A DNA stretch of 35,549 nt, from contig JAAOMT010000175.1 in NCBI GenBank assembly GCA_016748015.1, positions 1-35,549 of the forward strand. The letters run 5' to 3'. The translations under genes were made by a program, and so were the position numbers. Below, one piece after another: positions 9,633-20,147 of the stretch (position 1 is its first letter; each line of letters starts with the position of its first letter). Below the pieces are notes generated by a model. The model was given only the letters and a program-made list of their open reading frames with translations, did no database searches and had not been told where the DNA came from. Origin of the DNA: Geosiphon pyriformis. Taxonomy: Eukaryota > Glomeromycota > Glomeromycetes > Archaeosporales > Geosiphonaceae.

Positions 9633-10290
9633 TTAAAAGTAATAAAAGAAAAAAAATTTATAATATATTCTTATTTTTCTACAAAGTTCTTTAATTAATG
9701 TACTAAAAAAAGCTCTTTATTTGTCAAATAAAAGTTTTTTGGAGTAGCCATAATAACAAATAATATTTTTATAAATAAAATTGGCTATTAAGACTGTTGT
9801 TTGATCTGGAGTAACTTTTGGTTCTACTCATTTTGTAAGATAATCAGTAGTTATAATAATATATCTGTTGTTATTAAAAGTTATTGTTAAAAGTCCAACA
9901 ATATTTATACCAATTCTGTCAAATGATTAACCAACAGAGATTGGATAAATGTCTTTTTTGCAATTGAGAGTTTTTTTTTCCACAGATATTACAGATTTTG
10001 ATGTATTTAGCAATGTTTTTTTTCAAAGTAGGCCAGTAATAATAAGTAAGAGTTTCTGAATTGCTTTTGTTTTTCCAAAGTGTTTATTTAATGAATCAAT
10101 ATGCATGTTATAGATTATAATTTCTTTTTTTTCAAATTTGATAACTCTTTGGAGACAGTTAAAATTTTTTTTATTTCTTTTGTAAAGTTGGTTTTAGTAA
10201 ATTAAATAGAAATTTAATTGTTTGTGCAAATGTTTTTTTTGTTGTTAAGTATAGTTCAATAAGTATTATTTTTTACTTGAAAATTTTATT
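9633..10290 (-). pseudogene. Element D integrase, N-terminal and core part
   Basis: Minus-strand translation gives HFGKTKAIQKLLL, then SFDRIGINIVGLLTI, then RYIIITTDYLTK, then IANFIYKNIICYYGYSKKLL and FDK, ending at KFFFFYYFQT next to element E. It parallels the element B integrase (FDRIGINLVGPLSI, RYIVVAVDYLTK, LLSDQ). In Ty3/gypsy integrases the first catalytic Asp lies in the block read here as GINIVG, so it has become Asn. The HHCC zinc-binding region is expected towards 10290 but is only partly readable. Confidence 0.75.
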
Positions 10291-10860
10291 AAGACAGAAT
10301 AGTTATCCAAGTTTATTATTGTGTTTGTTTAAAAAAAAGTTATTAATAATTAAGTTAGATTGATTTAAGAAGATTGTACTATTATTGAATGATAAGTTTA
10401 AAAAAGTGTCTGCATTTTAATAATAAACTTTTTTGCAATGTTGTATATTATAGTCAAATTTATCCAAATAGAATATTCAGCAAATTATTTGTTTGTGTTT
10501 CAGTTTTTTCTTATTATACAGTCAAACTAAGACTTGATAATCTGTTATTACTAAGAATTTTACACCAAAAAGATACTTACTTCAGTAGCTGGTAGATCAT
10601 ACTACTATTAAGCATTTTTGTTTAATTACCAAATAATTCTGTTCTGCTAAGAAGAGAAATCTGTTAGCATAAGTTATAGTATATTTTTTACTATCTTTAT
10701 TTTTCTAAAATATAATAGCACCAAATCCAAAGCCAGATGTATTAGTAAGAAGAATAAAAAGTTAATTCAGATTAGATTGTTTGAGAATTGGCTTAGTAAT
10801 TAGTTTTTTTTTTAAAGTTTTAAAAGCTTTTTGTTAATATATATTCCAATAATAATTAAC
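10291..10860 (-). pseudogene. Element D RNase H remnant
   Basis: Between the integrase and the reverse transcriptase on the minus strand I can read LLTNTSGFGFGAIIF, then TITYANRFLFLAEQNYLV and KFLVITDYQVLVWLYSKK (one stop read as Trp). These are the three blocks of a Ty3-type RNase H: the first Asp block (TDAS, here TNTS), the Glu-containing EQNYPVTE-like block (here the Glu is lost), and the ITDH-like block (ITDY). The plus-strand ORF 10389-10595 is antisense. Confidence 0.7.
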
Positions 10861-11760
10861 AGTTTTTTTAAGTAGCTGAATAAATAAAAAAGCAATTTTG
10901 GAAAAATCTTTGACAAATTTGTAATAATAAGATGCTAAACCAAAAAAAAAACATGGTTTATAAATGTTTATTGATTGTTTAATGTTTTGGACTTTTTTAA
11001 TTTTGACTAAATCAGAGAAAATTTTATCTTTTATAATAAGATGTTCAAAAAACTGGGCAAATTAATATCCAAAAAAATATTTAATTAGGTTGATTTTAAG
11101 ACCAGTATTTTTAAAAAGATCAAAAATTTTTTGTAAATATTTAAGATATTTATTTTAGGTTTTTAAGTATATTATTATATTGTCTAAATAGATTAGAACA
11201 AAGTTTTTTTTACTAATTCAAATACTTTGTTTATTAAATATTAAAAAGTAGAAAGAGTATTGATGAGACCAAAAAATACAACTGTAAATTTATAGATATA
11301 TTATACTTGATAATAAAAGCAGTTTTTTTTTCTGCTTTCTGGATCTATCTTTATTTGCCAAAATTCAATAGTTAAATTAATGGTTAAAAAAAAAGCAGCA
11401 CCATTAAATTAATCCAATATTGTATTAATTTTGAGAAGTAAGTATATGTTTCTTTTGATTATGATATATAATTAGCAGTAGTTAATACAAAAGTATAGGA
11501 TTCTATCTTTTTTAAATATTACTACAACTGAAAATATTCATTTGTTTTTGGTTTCTTGTATAAATTCAAGGTTTTTTATTTGGTTTATTTCTTTTTTGAT
11601 AAATTTATTATTATAATAATTGAATTAATAAGACTTCAAATAGATAAAACAAGTTTTTTTGATAATAATAATATATTGTATTACATAAGTATATTTAGAG
11701 ATATTATTTTTTTTTGAAATAACTGGGCTATTTCTAATCAATAAATTTTTAATATCAATT
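10861..11760 (-). pseudogene. Element D reverse transcriptase remnant
   Basis: Readable minus-strand blocks include KNKWIFSVVVIFKKDRILYF, CINY, INTILDQFNGAAFFLTINL, FWQIKIDPESRKKNCF, FFGLINTLSTFQYLINKV and FVLIYLDNIIIYLK. They follow the canonical order of Ty3/gypsy reverse transcriptase motifs. The catalytic YxDD box reads YLDN (11179-11190) and the first-Asp block (TIDL) reads TINL, so two catalytic Asp are Asn. The residues differ from those of A and B (INTILDQFNGAAFF against IDDMLDALGKSKYF), so D belongs to another Ty3/gypsy lineage. Confidence 0.8.
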
Positions 11761-12290
11761 TTTTTTTCTTCTGAAGAGAGTTCTCTTTGTTTTACTATTA
11801 ATAACAGTATTTTTGGTAATTTACTTTCAAAAAACTTCTGTATTTTTTTTATTTTTTCTCAAAATATTAAGCTAATTGTTTTTAATCTTTGTAATAAATT
11901 AGGCAGAATATGTATTTATTATTAAGAGAATATAATAATTTATTGTATCAGTATTAAGCATAAAAACTATGTTACTAATAACTGTATTTGGCTTTTTTGC
12001 TAACTTTTTATCAAAAATTTTTCTAAAAATATTATAATAGGGCCAACAAATTAGCTTGCCATTTACAATGCTTTTTTTTGTTAATTTTAATATTGTTTAA
12101 TAACTTGTTATTATTGGTAAAAATGATATAAGTGAATTTAGCAGTTTTTTTTTGTTCTTTTTCTTTATTACTTTTTTTATTATCTGATTTATCTGATTGT
12201 TTTTTTTCTTGGTTCTGCTTGAATACTAAAAAGTTGTCTAAAAGTAATACTTAATCACAATAGGCTTTTTATTATATTTGATAGTTAATT
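11761..12290 (-). pseudogene. Element D pol, segment upstream of the reverse transcriptase
   Basis: A minus frame from about 12240 to 12060 stays open for some 60 codons and is Lys- and Asn-rich (FKQNQEKKQSDKSDNKK), then decays. Nearer the reverse transcriptase the segment KFFESKLPKILLLIVKQREL precedes SSEEKKIDIKNLLIRNSPV, a spacer type common just before Ty3 reverse transcriptases. A stretch near 12280 (KLTIKYNKKPIVI) resembles the end of a retropepsin fold, but that is a guess. No gag, LTR or primer-binding site of D is present. Confidence 0.5.
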
Positions 12291-13482
12291 TACATGATCT
12301 ATTGCCTAGAATTTCGTGGATATAAAATGATTCATCCTATTTATGTTCAAATTTTCTACTCTATTGTTTTTCAGTCTTAGTTTTGTGTAAAAAAACTTTA
12401 TTTCCAACTTTAAATTTATTGGTAACTGGTGGCAATTTGTTGTCATGTCTTTCTTTTTATTGAACTTGAGAGTGTTTAATATAAATTGCTGCTATCTGTC
12501 TTTTTTCTTTCAAAGTATTAAAAAGAGTGTAGGTTCTTTTTTGAAGTGTTTTTTGAAAGTTTTCTTCATTGATTGGTTGTATTGGATATGTTTCTATTGT
12601 GAAATTAATTGGTAATGTTGCTGTCCTTTCATAAATCAGATCAAATGGTGTGTGTTTTGTAGTATCTTGTTTTAGTATTCTGTATGCTAGTAACACTGAT
12701 GAAATAAAAATATCCTATTTCTGCTCAAAATTAGTTGAAACTTTGGCTAAGGATTTACACAATGTTCTGTTAAAACGTTTTACAAGTCCATTTGTTTGGG
12801 GGTAATAATGTAATAATAGAGGTCTTTTGATATTGAATTGTTCACAAATTTTTTGTAATAAGTTGTTCACAAAATGTGTTTTTTGATTAGATAAAAGTTC
12901 AATTGAGCATCTATGTTTACAAATAATGTTTTTATAAATAAAATTTGCTACTAATTTTGCATTTGCTCTTTGGATGACTCTAGCTTTAGGCCATTTAGTA
13001 AGATAATCTACTGCAACTGCAATATAATGATTTACTTGGGTTGTGATAGATAATGGTCAGACTAAATTAATTCCAACTCTGTCAAAAGCTTGTCCAACTT
13101 TAATTGGATTTAAAAATTTTGTGGGGTGAGTTCTTTCTCTTCTTTGACAACTATTACAAAATTCTATATATTGTCAAATGTCTTTTTGCATGTAAGACCA
13201 AAAATAATGTTCAAAAATTTTTTGAATTGTTCTATTTCTTCCCAAGTGTACTGAAAAAGTATCTGTGTACATGTTGTATAAGATTGTTTCTTTTTCATGC
13301 TTTTGTATTAATCTAAGTAATTGGTTTGGATTTTTGCAATTTTTGTAATAAATTTTATTGTGGTGTATGAAATATTGTTTTGATTGGTATTTTAAATGAT
13401 GTTTTTTACTTGAAAACCAATTTTCTGGCATAGTAAAAGTCTTCAAATAGTTTTTGATATTGTTGTAATTGCTGGAATCCAT
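12291..13482 (-). pseudogene. Element A integrase
   Basis: Frame 13482-13174 encodes MDSSNYNNIKNYLK, then LLRLIQKHEKETILYN, then HLGRNRTIQKIFEHYFW, the HHCC zinc-binding half. It continues through stops with FDRVGINLV, then VDYLTKWPKARVI, LLSNQKTHFVNN, and a block like TNGLVKRFNRTL. Frame 12696-12457 covers LLAYRILKQDTTKHTPFDL and the rest of the C-terminal region. Two catalytic Asp are Asn (GIN and LLSN) and the catalytic Glu reads Lys. The protein ends at EILGNRS in the GPY/F-like block, after which D begins. Confidence 0.82.
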
Positions 13483-14870
13483 TATTGTTTGGTTATTTTG
13501 TTGATTTAATAAGTTGTGATAGTATTGCTGTTGGTATTAATCTTGTCTCATTTTTAAAAGACTATCAACATTAGTGTGTAGTTTTTCTGGTTTGTAATGT
13601 ACAATATATTTGTAGTCTGCTAGGAAATTATTCTATTAAGACTGTTTGGCACTTTGTTCTGTTTTTTTTTATTAAACCATTTGAAACCAATATTGTCAGT
13701 TATAATATCAAATTTTTTTCTGTTTTTCAAGTATTGTTAAAAGTGTTTAAGAGTTCAAATGACTGCAGCAGCTTCTAATTCAGTTGAAACATATTTGAGT
13801 TCTGTTGGTTTGAGTGTTTTACTAGCATAGGCAATAACTTGTTCTTGGTTATTTTCATCCAATTGTAATAGAATGGCACAAATGCTATGTGTAAAGCATT
13901 AGTGGCTAGTTGGAATCATTTGTTGAAGTTTGGATAAGCAAGAATTGGAGCTGTTGTCAATTTTGTTTTGAGAGTTTCAAAAGCTTTTTGTTGTTCTTTA
14001 ATCCATTTGTATAACACATTTTTGTTGGTAAGATAATTGAGTGGTTTGGCAATTTCTGAAAATTTTTTGATGAATTTCCAATAGTAAGAGAATAATCTTA
14101 CAAATCCTCATAGTTCTGTGGTGTTTTTGGGAGTTTAAAAGTTTTTAATAGCACTGATTGTTTCAGGGTTTGGTTTGACTCCATCTTTGTTAACAATATG
14201 TCCAAAAAAAATTAAACTTGTTTTTTCAAAGTGATATTTCTCAATGTTTAACTTCAATCCTGCTTTTCATAATCATTGAAAAACTTCTCACAGATAAATA
14301 AAGTAGGCTTCAAAGCTTGGTGAGTATACATTAGTGTTATTAAGATAGACAACTACTGATTGCCATAAAAGTTTTTCATATACAACATCCATAAGTTACT
14401 GGAATGTTGCTGGTGCATTACAGAATCCAAAAAGCATAACATTGAATTTGTAGTTTTCTCTTTGGATGGTAAATGCTGTTTTGGGTCGATCTTTTAAGTC
14501 CATTTCGACTTGCCAGTATTCATTTTTTAAGTTTAAAGTTAAGAAAAACTTAGCTTTTTCTAGAGTATCTAGCATGTTATCAATTCTTGAAAGAGTGTAG
14601 GCATCTCTAATTGTGACACTATTCAGTTGTTGATAATCAACACAAAATCTGATTTTTCTGTTTTTTTTTTAACTAAAACTACTGGTAAGGCCTATAGATT
14701 TCTTGATAATTGAATCAATTCATTATTGAGCATTCTTTGGATCTCTTCTTTAATGAATTGGTGGCTGGCAGGTGGTACTCAATAAGTTTGTTATTATTTT
14801 GGTGAAACATCTTTTGTGTTGATCTAATGTTGGACAATATCAGTTTTTCCAAAATTATTGTTGTCTTTTG
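13483..14870 (-). pseudogene. Element A reverse transcriptase and RNase H
   Basis: The minus strand carries the same motif order as B: VVLVKKK-like block near 14680, FCVDYQQLNSVTI near 14610-14650, an LDTLEKAKFFLTLNLKNEYW block near 14520-14580, PKTAFTIQRENYKF, MLFGFCNAPATFQ, then WQSVVVYLNNTNVYS near 14330-14365. The catalytic box is YLNN (14336-14347); both Asp are lost. RNase H follows to about 13640, including a readable NTKAL and tail NVDSLLKMRQD before 13540. Unlike in B, the spacer between RNase H and integrase stays in the same frame apart from a TAA where Gln is expected. Confidence 0.82.
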
Positions 14871-15440
14871 CAAATATATCAGCAAATTCAGCTATTAACT
14901 GTTTTAGTTGTCTTTGTTGTTAAGATTCCAAGAGACCTATGTTAATTTGAGATAGTTTTTCCTTCAAAAAGTGGTAGTTTTCAGTAGTAACAATAATATT
15001 TGAATTTAAAAATAGTATATGTCTTACAATTTTAATGAAATTGCTGACTATTTGAGGGTTTTTATCTTAAAAGATATTGCTATGTATGATTCCAATTTCT
15101 AATTTGTTTAATAAAACAATGAGGTAGTTGTTGGGATTGTAGAAAGTAACTCGAAATTTTTTCATTTTTTTTTGGTATGTAGACATTTGAAATTGAAATT
15201 TCATGTTTTGAACAAATTTGTTCATTAGATTCAAAAATTTGTTGGATAGTAGTAGGTTTTAAGCAAGTGTAGATTTCGTAATGTTTTCCAAAAGGTGAAA
15301 TGGTAATTGGTTAAGGAAGTTGAAAAATTTGGTGAAATTCACTTTGTGCATTGAAAGCTATGTTTACTGAAACTGTAAATTGTTCAGTTGAACCAAAATC
15401 TTAAGTTTTTTTTTCACTTTTTTTTAATTGGTCTCTTTTG
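14871..15440 (-). pseudogene. Element A pol: segment between dUTPase and reverse transcriptase
   Basis: Matches the 32000-32450 region of element B. Readable blocks include the last dUTPase motif (DFGSTEQFTVSVNIAF near 15360-15410), a beta-rich stretch around 15100-15240, and LIAEFADIFAKDNN near 14860-14910 leading into the reverse transcriptase. In the family this segment joins the dUTPase fold to the reverse transcriptase; no catalytic role is known to me. Confidence 0.65.
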
Positions 15441-15814
15441 TTAACTGGTTATAAATCTGAAATGTTGATTAAGGATAGATAAATAGCTTGAGCAATTTTC
15501 TTTGCATGTTTAATCTTAAATAATTTGTTAGTTTCATTCTGTAGTATGATTGTAATGTCTCCAGTATATCCTGCATCTATAATTCCTTCTCTGATATTGA
15601 TTTTTTTGCTTGCTAATGATAATCTGGATGCAATTTGAACTATTGCTTCTGGTGGTATTTTAAAAACAATTCTAAAGTTGATTTTTGTTAAAGATTTTGG
15701 TTGGAGGACCAAGATATCTTTTCCTGAGTATTGTAAATTATATTTAGTATCTATATTGTGAGCTTTTTCTGGTTTGATTTTTTGACCATTATTATTGAAA
15801 TATTTGAATTGCAA
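15441..15814 (-). pseudogene. Element A dUTPase domain
   Basis: An open minus frame of 121 codons (15814-15449) begins MQFKYFNNNGQKIKPEKAHN and contains the trimeric dUTPase motifs in order: a motif 1 relic (IDTKYNLQY), motif 2 ASRLSLASKKI, motif 3 GIIDAGYTGDI with the catalytic Asp kept, and motif 4 KKIAQAIYLSL. Motif 5 lies past a stop as DFGSTEQF, where GFGSTGRF is expected. The enzyme would hydrolyse dUTP to dUMP and pyrophosphate, limiting uracil incorporation into element cDNA. It is the least broken domain of element A although flanking domains carry stops. Confidence 0.85.
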
Positions 15815-16720
15815 AGCTGGTTAATTCTTAGTGAAATAGATAGAAGTTGTTGCAATTTCTTCTTTAATTTATGTTCTTCTAACTCAATTTTCTCCTGGTC
15901 ATTTTCACTGGACAAGAGAATGCTAAAAGCATTACATTCTGAACACTATTTGTCATCACAAAGCATGATGTATTCTTCACACAATTGAATGTTCATTTGC
16001 TTTAATTGTTAAATTTAAGCTTTTTGGATTGGGTAAGTGTGGTTTGCAATTTGGTAATATGTTTCTACTTTATTTTCATAGTTAAATTCAGCTAATTCCA
16101 TAGTGTATTCAATGTATTCAGCTTTTTTTATTTGGTGGACATCCTTTTGTGTGGCTCTATTAATTAAAGTCATTGCTAAATCAAAGATTATTTCAGCATC
16201 ATAAGAATAGTGGTAAAGTTTGTTGAGAGCATTGTTGTATGCTACATCAAAAAGTGTTTTTTTTCTAACTTTTTCCGAAATTAATAAGACATATTGACAG
16301 GTTTGATTACATACTTCTCCTTTTATTACAACATTAATTCAATTGCATTCTTCTGGTAGCATATCTCCACATGTAAAACAAGGAGTGTTATCCCATTTTC
16401 CACTTTATTTAAAATATCCAAATCGTTTTTTATGACATGCTTTACAATAATAAAAGATGTGAGTTTTATATTCCTCTTTTAAAGAAATACATGCTCTTAT
16501 TGATGAAAGTTTTTTCTTGTAATTTTTGCATTTAAGTGGAATGTAAAGTGGTTATTTCCATAGTTCTGGTGTAGAATATCTAACTACATTCTATTCTCTG
16601 ATTTCTTCAAAGCTTTCTTGCTCTGTTTCCTCAGTCCAATTGAATGTTAATCCAAGAGCCATAAAGGTTTTAGTGATTGGTAGTTTTTTTTTTTTTTTAA
16701 ATTTGAATACTAAGGTTTTT
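15815..16720 (-). pseudogene. Element A Cys-rich domain between protease and dUTPase
   Basis: Equivalent to 30600-31440 of element B. Minus-strand blocks include CKNYKKKLSSIRACISLKEE near 16470-16530, FYYCKACHKKRFGYF near 16420-16450, GKWDNTPCFTCGDMLPEECN near 16335-16400, CNQTCQYVLLISEKVRKK near 16260-16310, and the helical stretch that follows (FDLAMTLINRATQKDVHQ). Paired Cys suggest zinc binding. The domain is interrupted by several stops. Its role in the family is unknown to me. Confidence 0.72.
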
Positions 16721-17382
16721 TCAAATTTTTTATTAAAAGTACCACAGGTGACAGATACTTTGGTGTATTGTCCTTGGTATGAAATTTTTAGTTCTTGGGT
16801 TTCTTAATTTAAATTTGCATTGGCCTTAAGAAGCCAATCATTTCCAACAAAAGCTTGATATTAATGAGCATCTATGACTAAAGCTTTGACTGAAATAGTA
16901 ATTCTATCAATAGTGAATGAGAAGTTGTCAATTTCTCCTACTGGTGTTTTTTTTATACCATCTGCTATAACAATTACTATTTGGACTGGTATGTTAACAT
17001 TTTGATTAAGTTGTTGCATTAATTGGTAGGTAATAATAGTTCTAGCTAATTTACTATCTAAAATTAACTGAATTGGTTTTTCTTTAACTTTAGTTTTAGT
17101 ATATATTGCTGTAATTGCTTTTTGTTTATTAACTGCTGTATTGCTAAACAAAAATGGTGATTTATTTGCTTCAAATTCAAATAAAAATATATCTAAGAGG
17201 TTGGCATTTTGGGCAATTTGGACTGGTGGAATAGTATTATTAGAAAGGTTTGATCTTAGTGCTGTAGTTTCATCTTCAAAAAATGCAGTTTGCTGAAAAT
17301 TTGATTCTTCTGGCATTGTGAGATAACTGAGTTGAGTGTGGTATTGATTGGGTTTTTGCTGGCCAGAATTTTGGGAAACCAA
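16721..17382 (-). pseudogene. Element A Gag C-terminus and aspartic protease
   Basis: The open minus frame 17382-16861 (173 codons) starts MVSQNSGQQKPNQYHTQ, the tail of Gag, and runs into the retropepsin fold: KEKPIQLILDSKLARTII, then QIVIVIADGIKKTPVGEIDN, ending VKALVIDAH before a TAA. Homology with B continues beyond (QAFVGNDWLLKANANLN). The catalytic triad expected as DSG reads DSK, so the enzyme is probably dead; B has DSE at the same place. The protease would release Gag and Pol proteins in the virus-like particle. Confidence 0.8.
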
Positions 17383-19160
17383 CTGGTTGTTTGAATTGAT
17401 TCTGTTGTTATTATTCTAGAATTGATTTTAAGGTGTAAATTGGTTTTGGTAAACCAATTTTCACACAGGTATTTGATATTGTTAAGTGGATGGTATTTGA
17501 TATTGCTGAATTGATAAGGGTTGCTGATATTGTTGCTGCATTGGTTGTAAAGCAGATTGATAGTAATTGTTCTTATTTTGTGGTCTTGGTAAGTAATAAA
17601 TTGATAGTAGAGATTGATAATAAGATTGTTATAGTGGAAGATAATATTGATTACTCCTGTTTTGTTAGTCTTTTTGTATCTTTCTACAATCTTGTTTCCA
17701 ATGTCCTAAAATTTCACAATAATAACAGCTTTGTGGTTAATTGTTAGATAATAAAGGGTAATTGTTTTGATTTTGTTGTTGGAGTAGCTAATATCTTTAT
17801 AGTTGTTGCTATTGTTATTGATTGGTAAAATAATTTTCAATCTTTTTTGTGAATTGTTCAATTTTTTTTTCAGCTGTTGAGCTGGTTCCTTCAATTACAA
17901 GGTTTACAAGCTTGGTGTGATTTGCTTTTTCTATTGTCATTTTATAGTTTTTTGCATGTCTAATGGTAGTTGCTAAGTCTGCTGGAGCATGTGAGCAAAC
18001 TTTCTTAATCAATTTGTCTTTTAATCCTGTTATAAACTGATCCAGAATCTGGGCATTAGAATAGTAGTTATTGGTTTCCAATTGTCAAATTCATCTAAGA
18101 AGTTTATTAAATCTTCCAAGATATGTTATAACAGTTTTGGATGTTTCTTGCTTAATATTGTGAAAACAGTTTTGGAGAGTAATAGAGATATTGTTGTCAG
18201 TGAATTGTTGTAGGAAAGCATTTTTAAATGCTTGCCAGTTTTCAAAGAGTTTTTCTAGGTTTTCAAACCATTTTCCTGCTATTCCTTGAAGAAAATATGG
18301 GATTGCTTTAAGCATTTTTGCTGCATTCTATCTATTGGCATCTCTTGCTTTCTGGATTTTGTCAAGTCATTCTTAAGAACTAGTATTATTATCTTTACTA
18401 GTGAATTTTGGAATTTTTGCAATATAAGCAGTTGCCATTTCTTCTTCATTTTCTGAGGTTTTTTCTTGGTTTGCTTCAGTTTTTTCACTTTCTAAGTCTT
18501 CTAAATAATCACTTTGATTTTTTTCTAAGTATTTAAGAATATTAGTGCTGGTTAATATTGGTTCTTGCTGTTGAGTAGGACTTTTAAGTAACTGAAAATC
18601 TTCTGGTCTGAAGAAACAGATAAGTAGTGAATTTGGTGTTTGTAGTTAAGCAAATGAAATTGGAAATGGGATGATTAAGAGTGGAAGTTTGGTGCTGGTT
18701 TTTTGTTCTGGAGTTTGTAAGTGTTTGGAAGTTATTTTTGGTGTTTTTGGAGTGTTTGAAGTCGTTTTTGAGTATTGTTTTGCTTTTTTTTTGCTTTTGT
18801 TGCTTGTTTCTGGTTCTAATTTAAAGTTAACAAAGTATTTAGATTGTACTGGATATTTTTCTTCACAATACTGAATAATGTTAAAATTAAGCTCTTGAAA
18901 GTAAGTGGCAAGTGTTTCACTGTTAAGGTCTTCAATTTCCAATTGTAAATAGTATAATAAATTGTTGTAAAAGTTGTTTCTAACTTCTAAAATGTTGTAA
19001 TTTCCAAAAAGATAATTGTTAATGCAATTTTCAATGTACTAATAAAATGTTCTCTTAACAATTTCAATTCTGTCTGGAATGTTGAATCTCTGCTTACAGT
19101 GAGTGTAAATTGACTGATAATACTCTAGAGTTGTTATGTCTAGTATAGTCACTACTTTGA
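17383..19160 (-). pseudogene. Element A gag with CCHC zinc knuckle
   Basis: Gag can be read through stops from LEYYQSIYTHCKQRF (about 19100-19140) through SETLATYFQELNFNIIQYC (18942-18646), NAAKMLKAIPYFLQG, KWFENLEKLFENWQAFKNAF (18315-18091), DQFITGLKDKLIKKV (18081-17815), to the nucleocapsid knuckle CYYCEILGHWKQDC at 17727-17686, an intact CX2CX4HX4C. The capsid part resembles a retrotransposon Gag fold. Element B matches throughout but has stops at two Trp codons retained here. No ATG precedes the first homologous block; GTG occurs at that place. Confidence 0.8.
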
Positions 19161-19182
19161 AGTTGTTATTGCTGTGTTATTT

Positions 19183-19200
19183 CTGTAAAAGAGCACCAAA
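19183..19200 (-). promoter_or_regulatory. Primer-binding site of element A
   Basis: The minus strand directly inside the LTR reads TTTGGTGCTCTTTTACAG. It matches TTTGGTGCTCTCCCACAG of element B at 16 of 18 bases, the two differences being transitions. The TGG complements a tRNA 3' CCA. Confidence 0.75.
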
Positions 19201-20147
19201 TGTTACCAGAGATTTTTGGTCTCTTTTTTTAAATGTTGTTGATGTTTGTTTTGTTGTAAATTCACGTTTTTTGAATTTATCTTCAAATTATAGAGATAAT
19301 TTGAACTGCTAGGCTTATAAGTAGAATGACCAATTTTGTGCCAGTTACTTTGTGTAGTTACATTGTAGTAAATATCAATTCTTTCTCAGAAATTGCTCAT
19401 CTAGAAGCTCACTAAAAATGTGTAATTACTTTTGCTGTAAAAGTCAACTCTTCTACAGAAATCTTGTCTGTAGGCTACCCAAATAATTATAATAAGAAAA
19501 TAAAAAAAAAATAAAAAAAATGTAAAAAAAATAGAATTTTGTCAAGAAAAACGTTTTCTATCCAGGTCTGAAGTTACTAACAGATTACTGAAATTGGTAG
19601 CTAATCAATTTCAAAACGTTAGTTGTGTTGAGAAAATTTCAAGTGTAATAATTTAAAAATTTGGTTTTTAAATATTTTAATTTTTATTGGATTTTGTAAA
19701 ATGTGATTTGTTCTAATTAAGATATTTAAAGTAAGATACTATGATAAGATATGGGAAGATATCTTTTTCTTGAAGAGAGAAGTTTTTCTTTTATACAATT
19801 TGTTGTAGTACTAGTCTTTGAACTTGCATTTTTCTTTTTGCTACAATTTTGGGTAAACTAAAGATACATTTTGGCAAACTACAAGTTATTTTACTGAACT
19901 ATTAATTATTTCGGCCAATTTTTATTAATTTCGGCGAATTTTAACTATGTTACATGGTTCAGGGTATTGTGTAATTTGATTATCTTAATTTCTATGATAC
20001 AAATCAAGTTATTGGTTAAATGATGATAATTGCTAATTTGATTAAATAATAAATAATAATTGAAATGATAATTATATATGCTAATTAATAATAGAAATTA
20101 TGAAGATAATTTCATGTTAATTAATAGCTAAAATTTTACTAATAACA
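19201..20147 (-). repeat. 5' LTR of element A
   Basis: 947 bp, aligned in reverse complement with the B LTR (27116-28095). Minus-strand start TGTTATTAG corresponds to TGTTACCAG in B, and the end GGTAACA is intact (plus strand TGTTACC at 19201). It shares with B the TATA box (TATAAAAG on minus, 19788-19795), iterated TTCGCCGAA-type motifs (about 19850-19945, mostly decayed), the T-rich tract (plus-strand A-rich 19496-19535), the CTACAG/CTGTAG stem (19453-19473), and the duplicated GAGTTGAC...GTAACTACA-type leader motif. Confidence 0.87.
19788..19795 (-). promoter_or_regulatory. TATA box in the element A LTR
   Basis: TATAAAAG on the minus strand, in the same context as 27496-27503 of element B (TTGTATAAAAGAA). 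Its conservation between the two copies supports its use as the element promoter. Confidence 0.65.

Larger units (their letters stand above)
12291..20147 (-). mobile_element. Element A: decayed dUTPase-bearing Ty3/gypsy retrotransposon lacking its 3' end
   Basis: On the minus strand: 5' LTR (20147-19201), primer-binding site, gag, protease, Cys-rich domain, dUTPase, reverse transcriptase, RNase H and integrase. Order and residues match element B throughout, so A and B are one family in inverted orientation. Homology to B stops in the integrase GPY/F-like block near 12291, where element D sequence begins without any LTR; the 3' LTR is missing. The right LTR end abuts LINE G at 20148. More stops and higher AT content than B show greater age. 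Confidence 0.88.
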
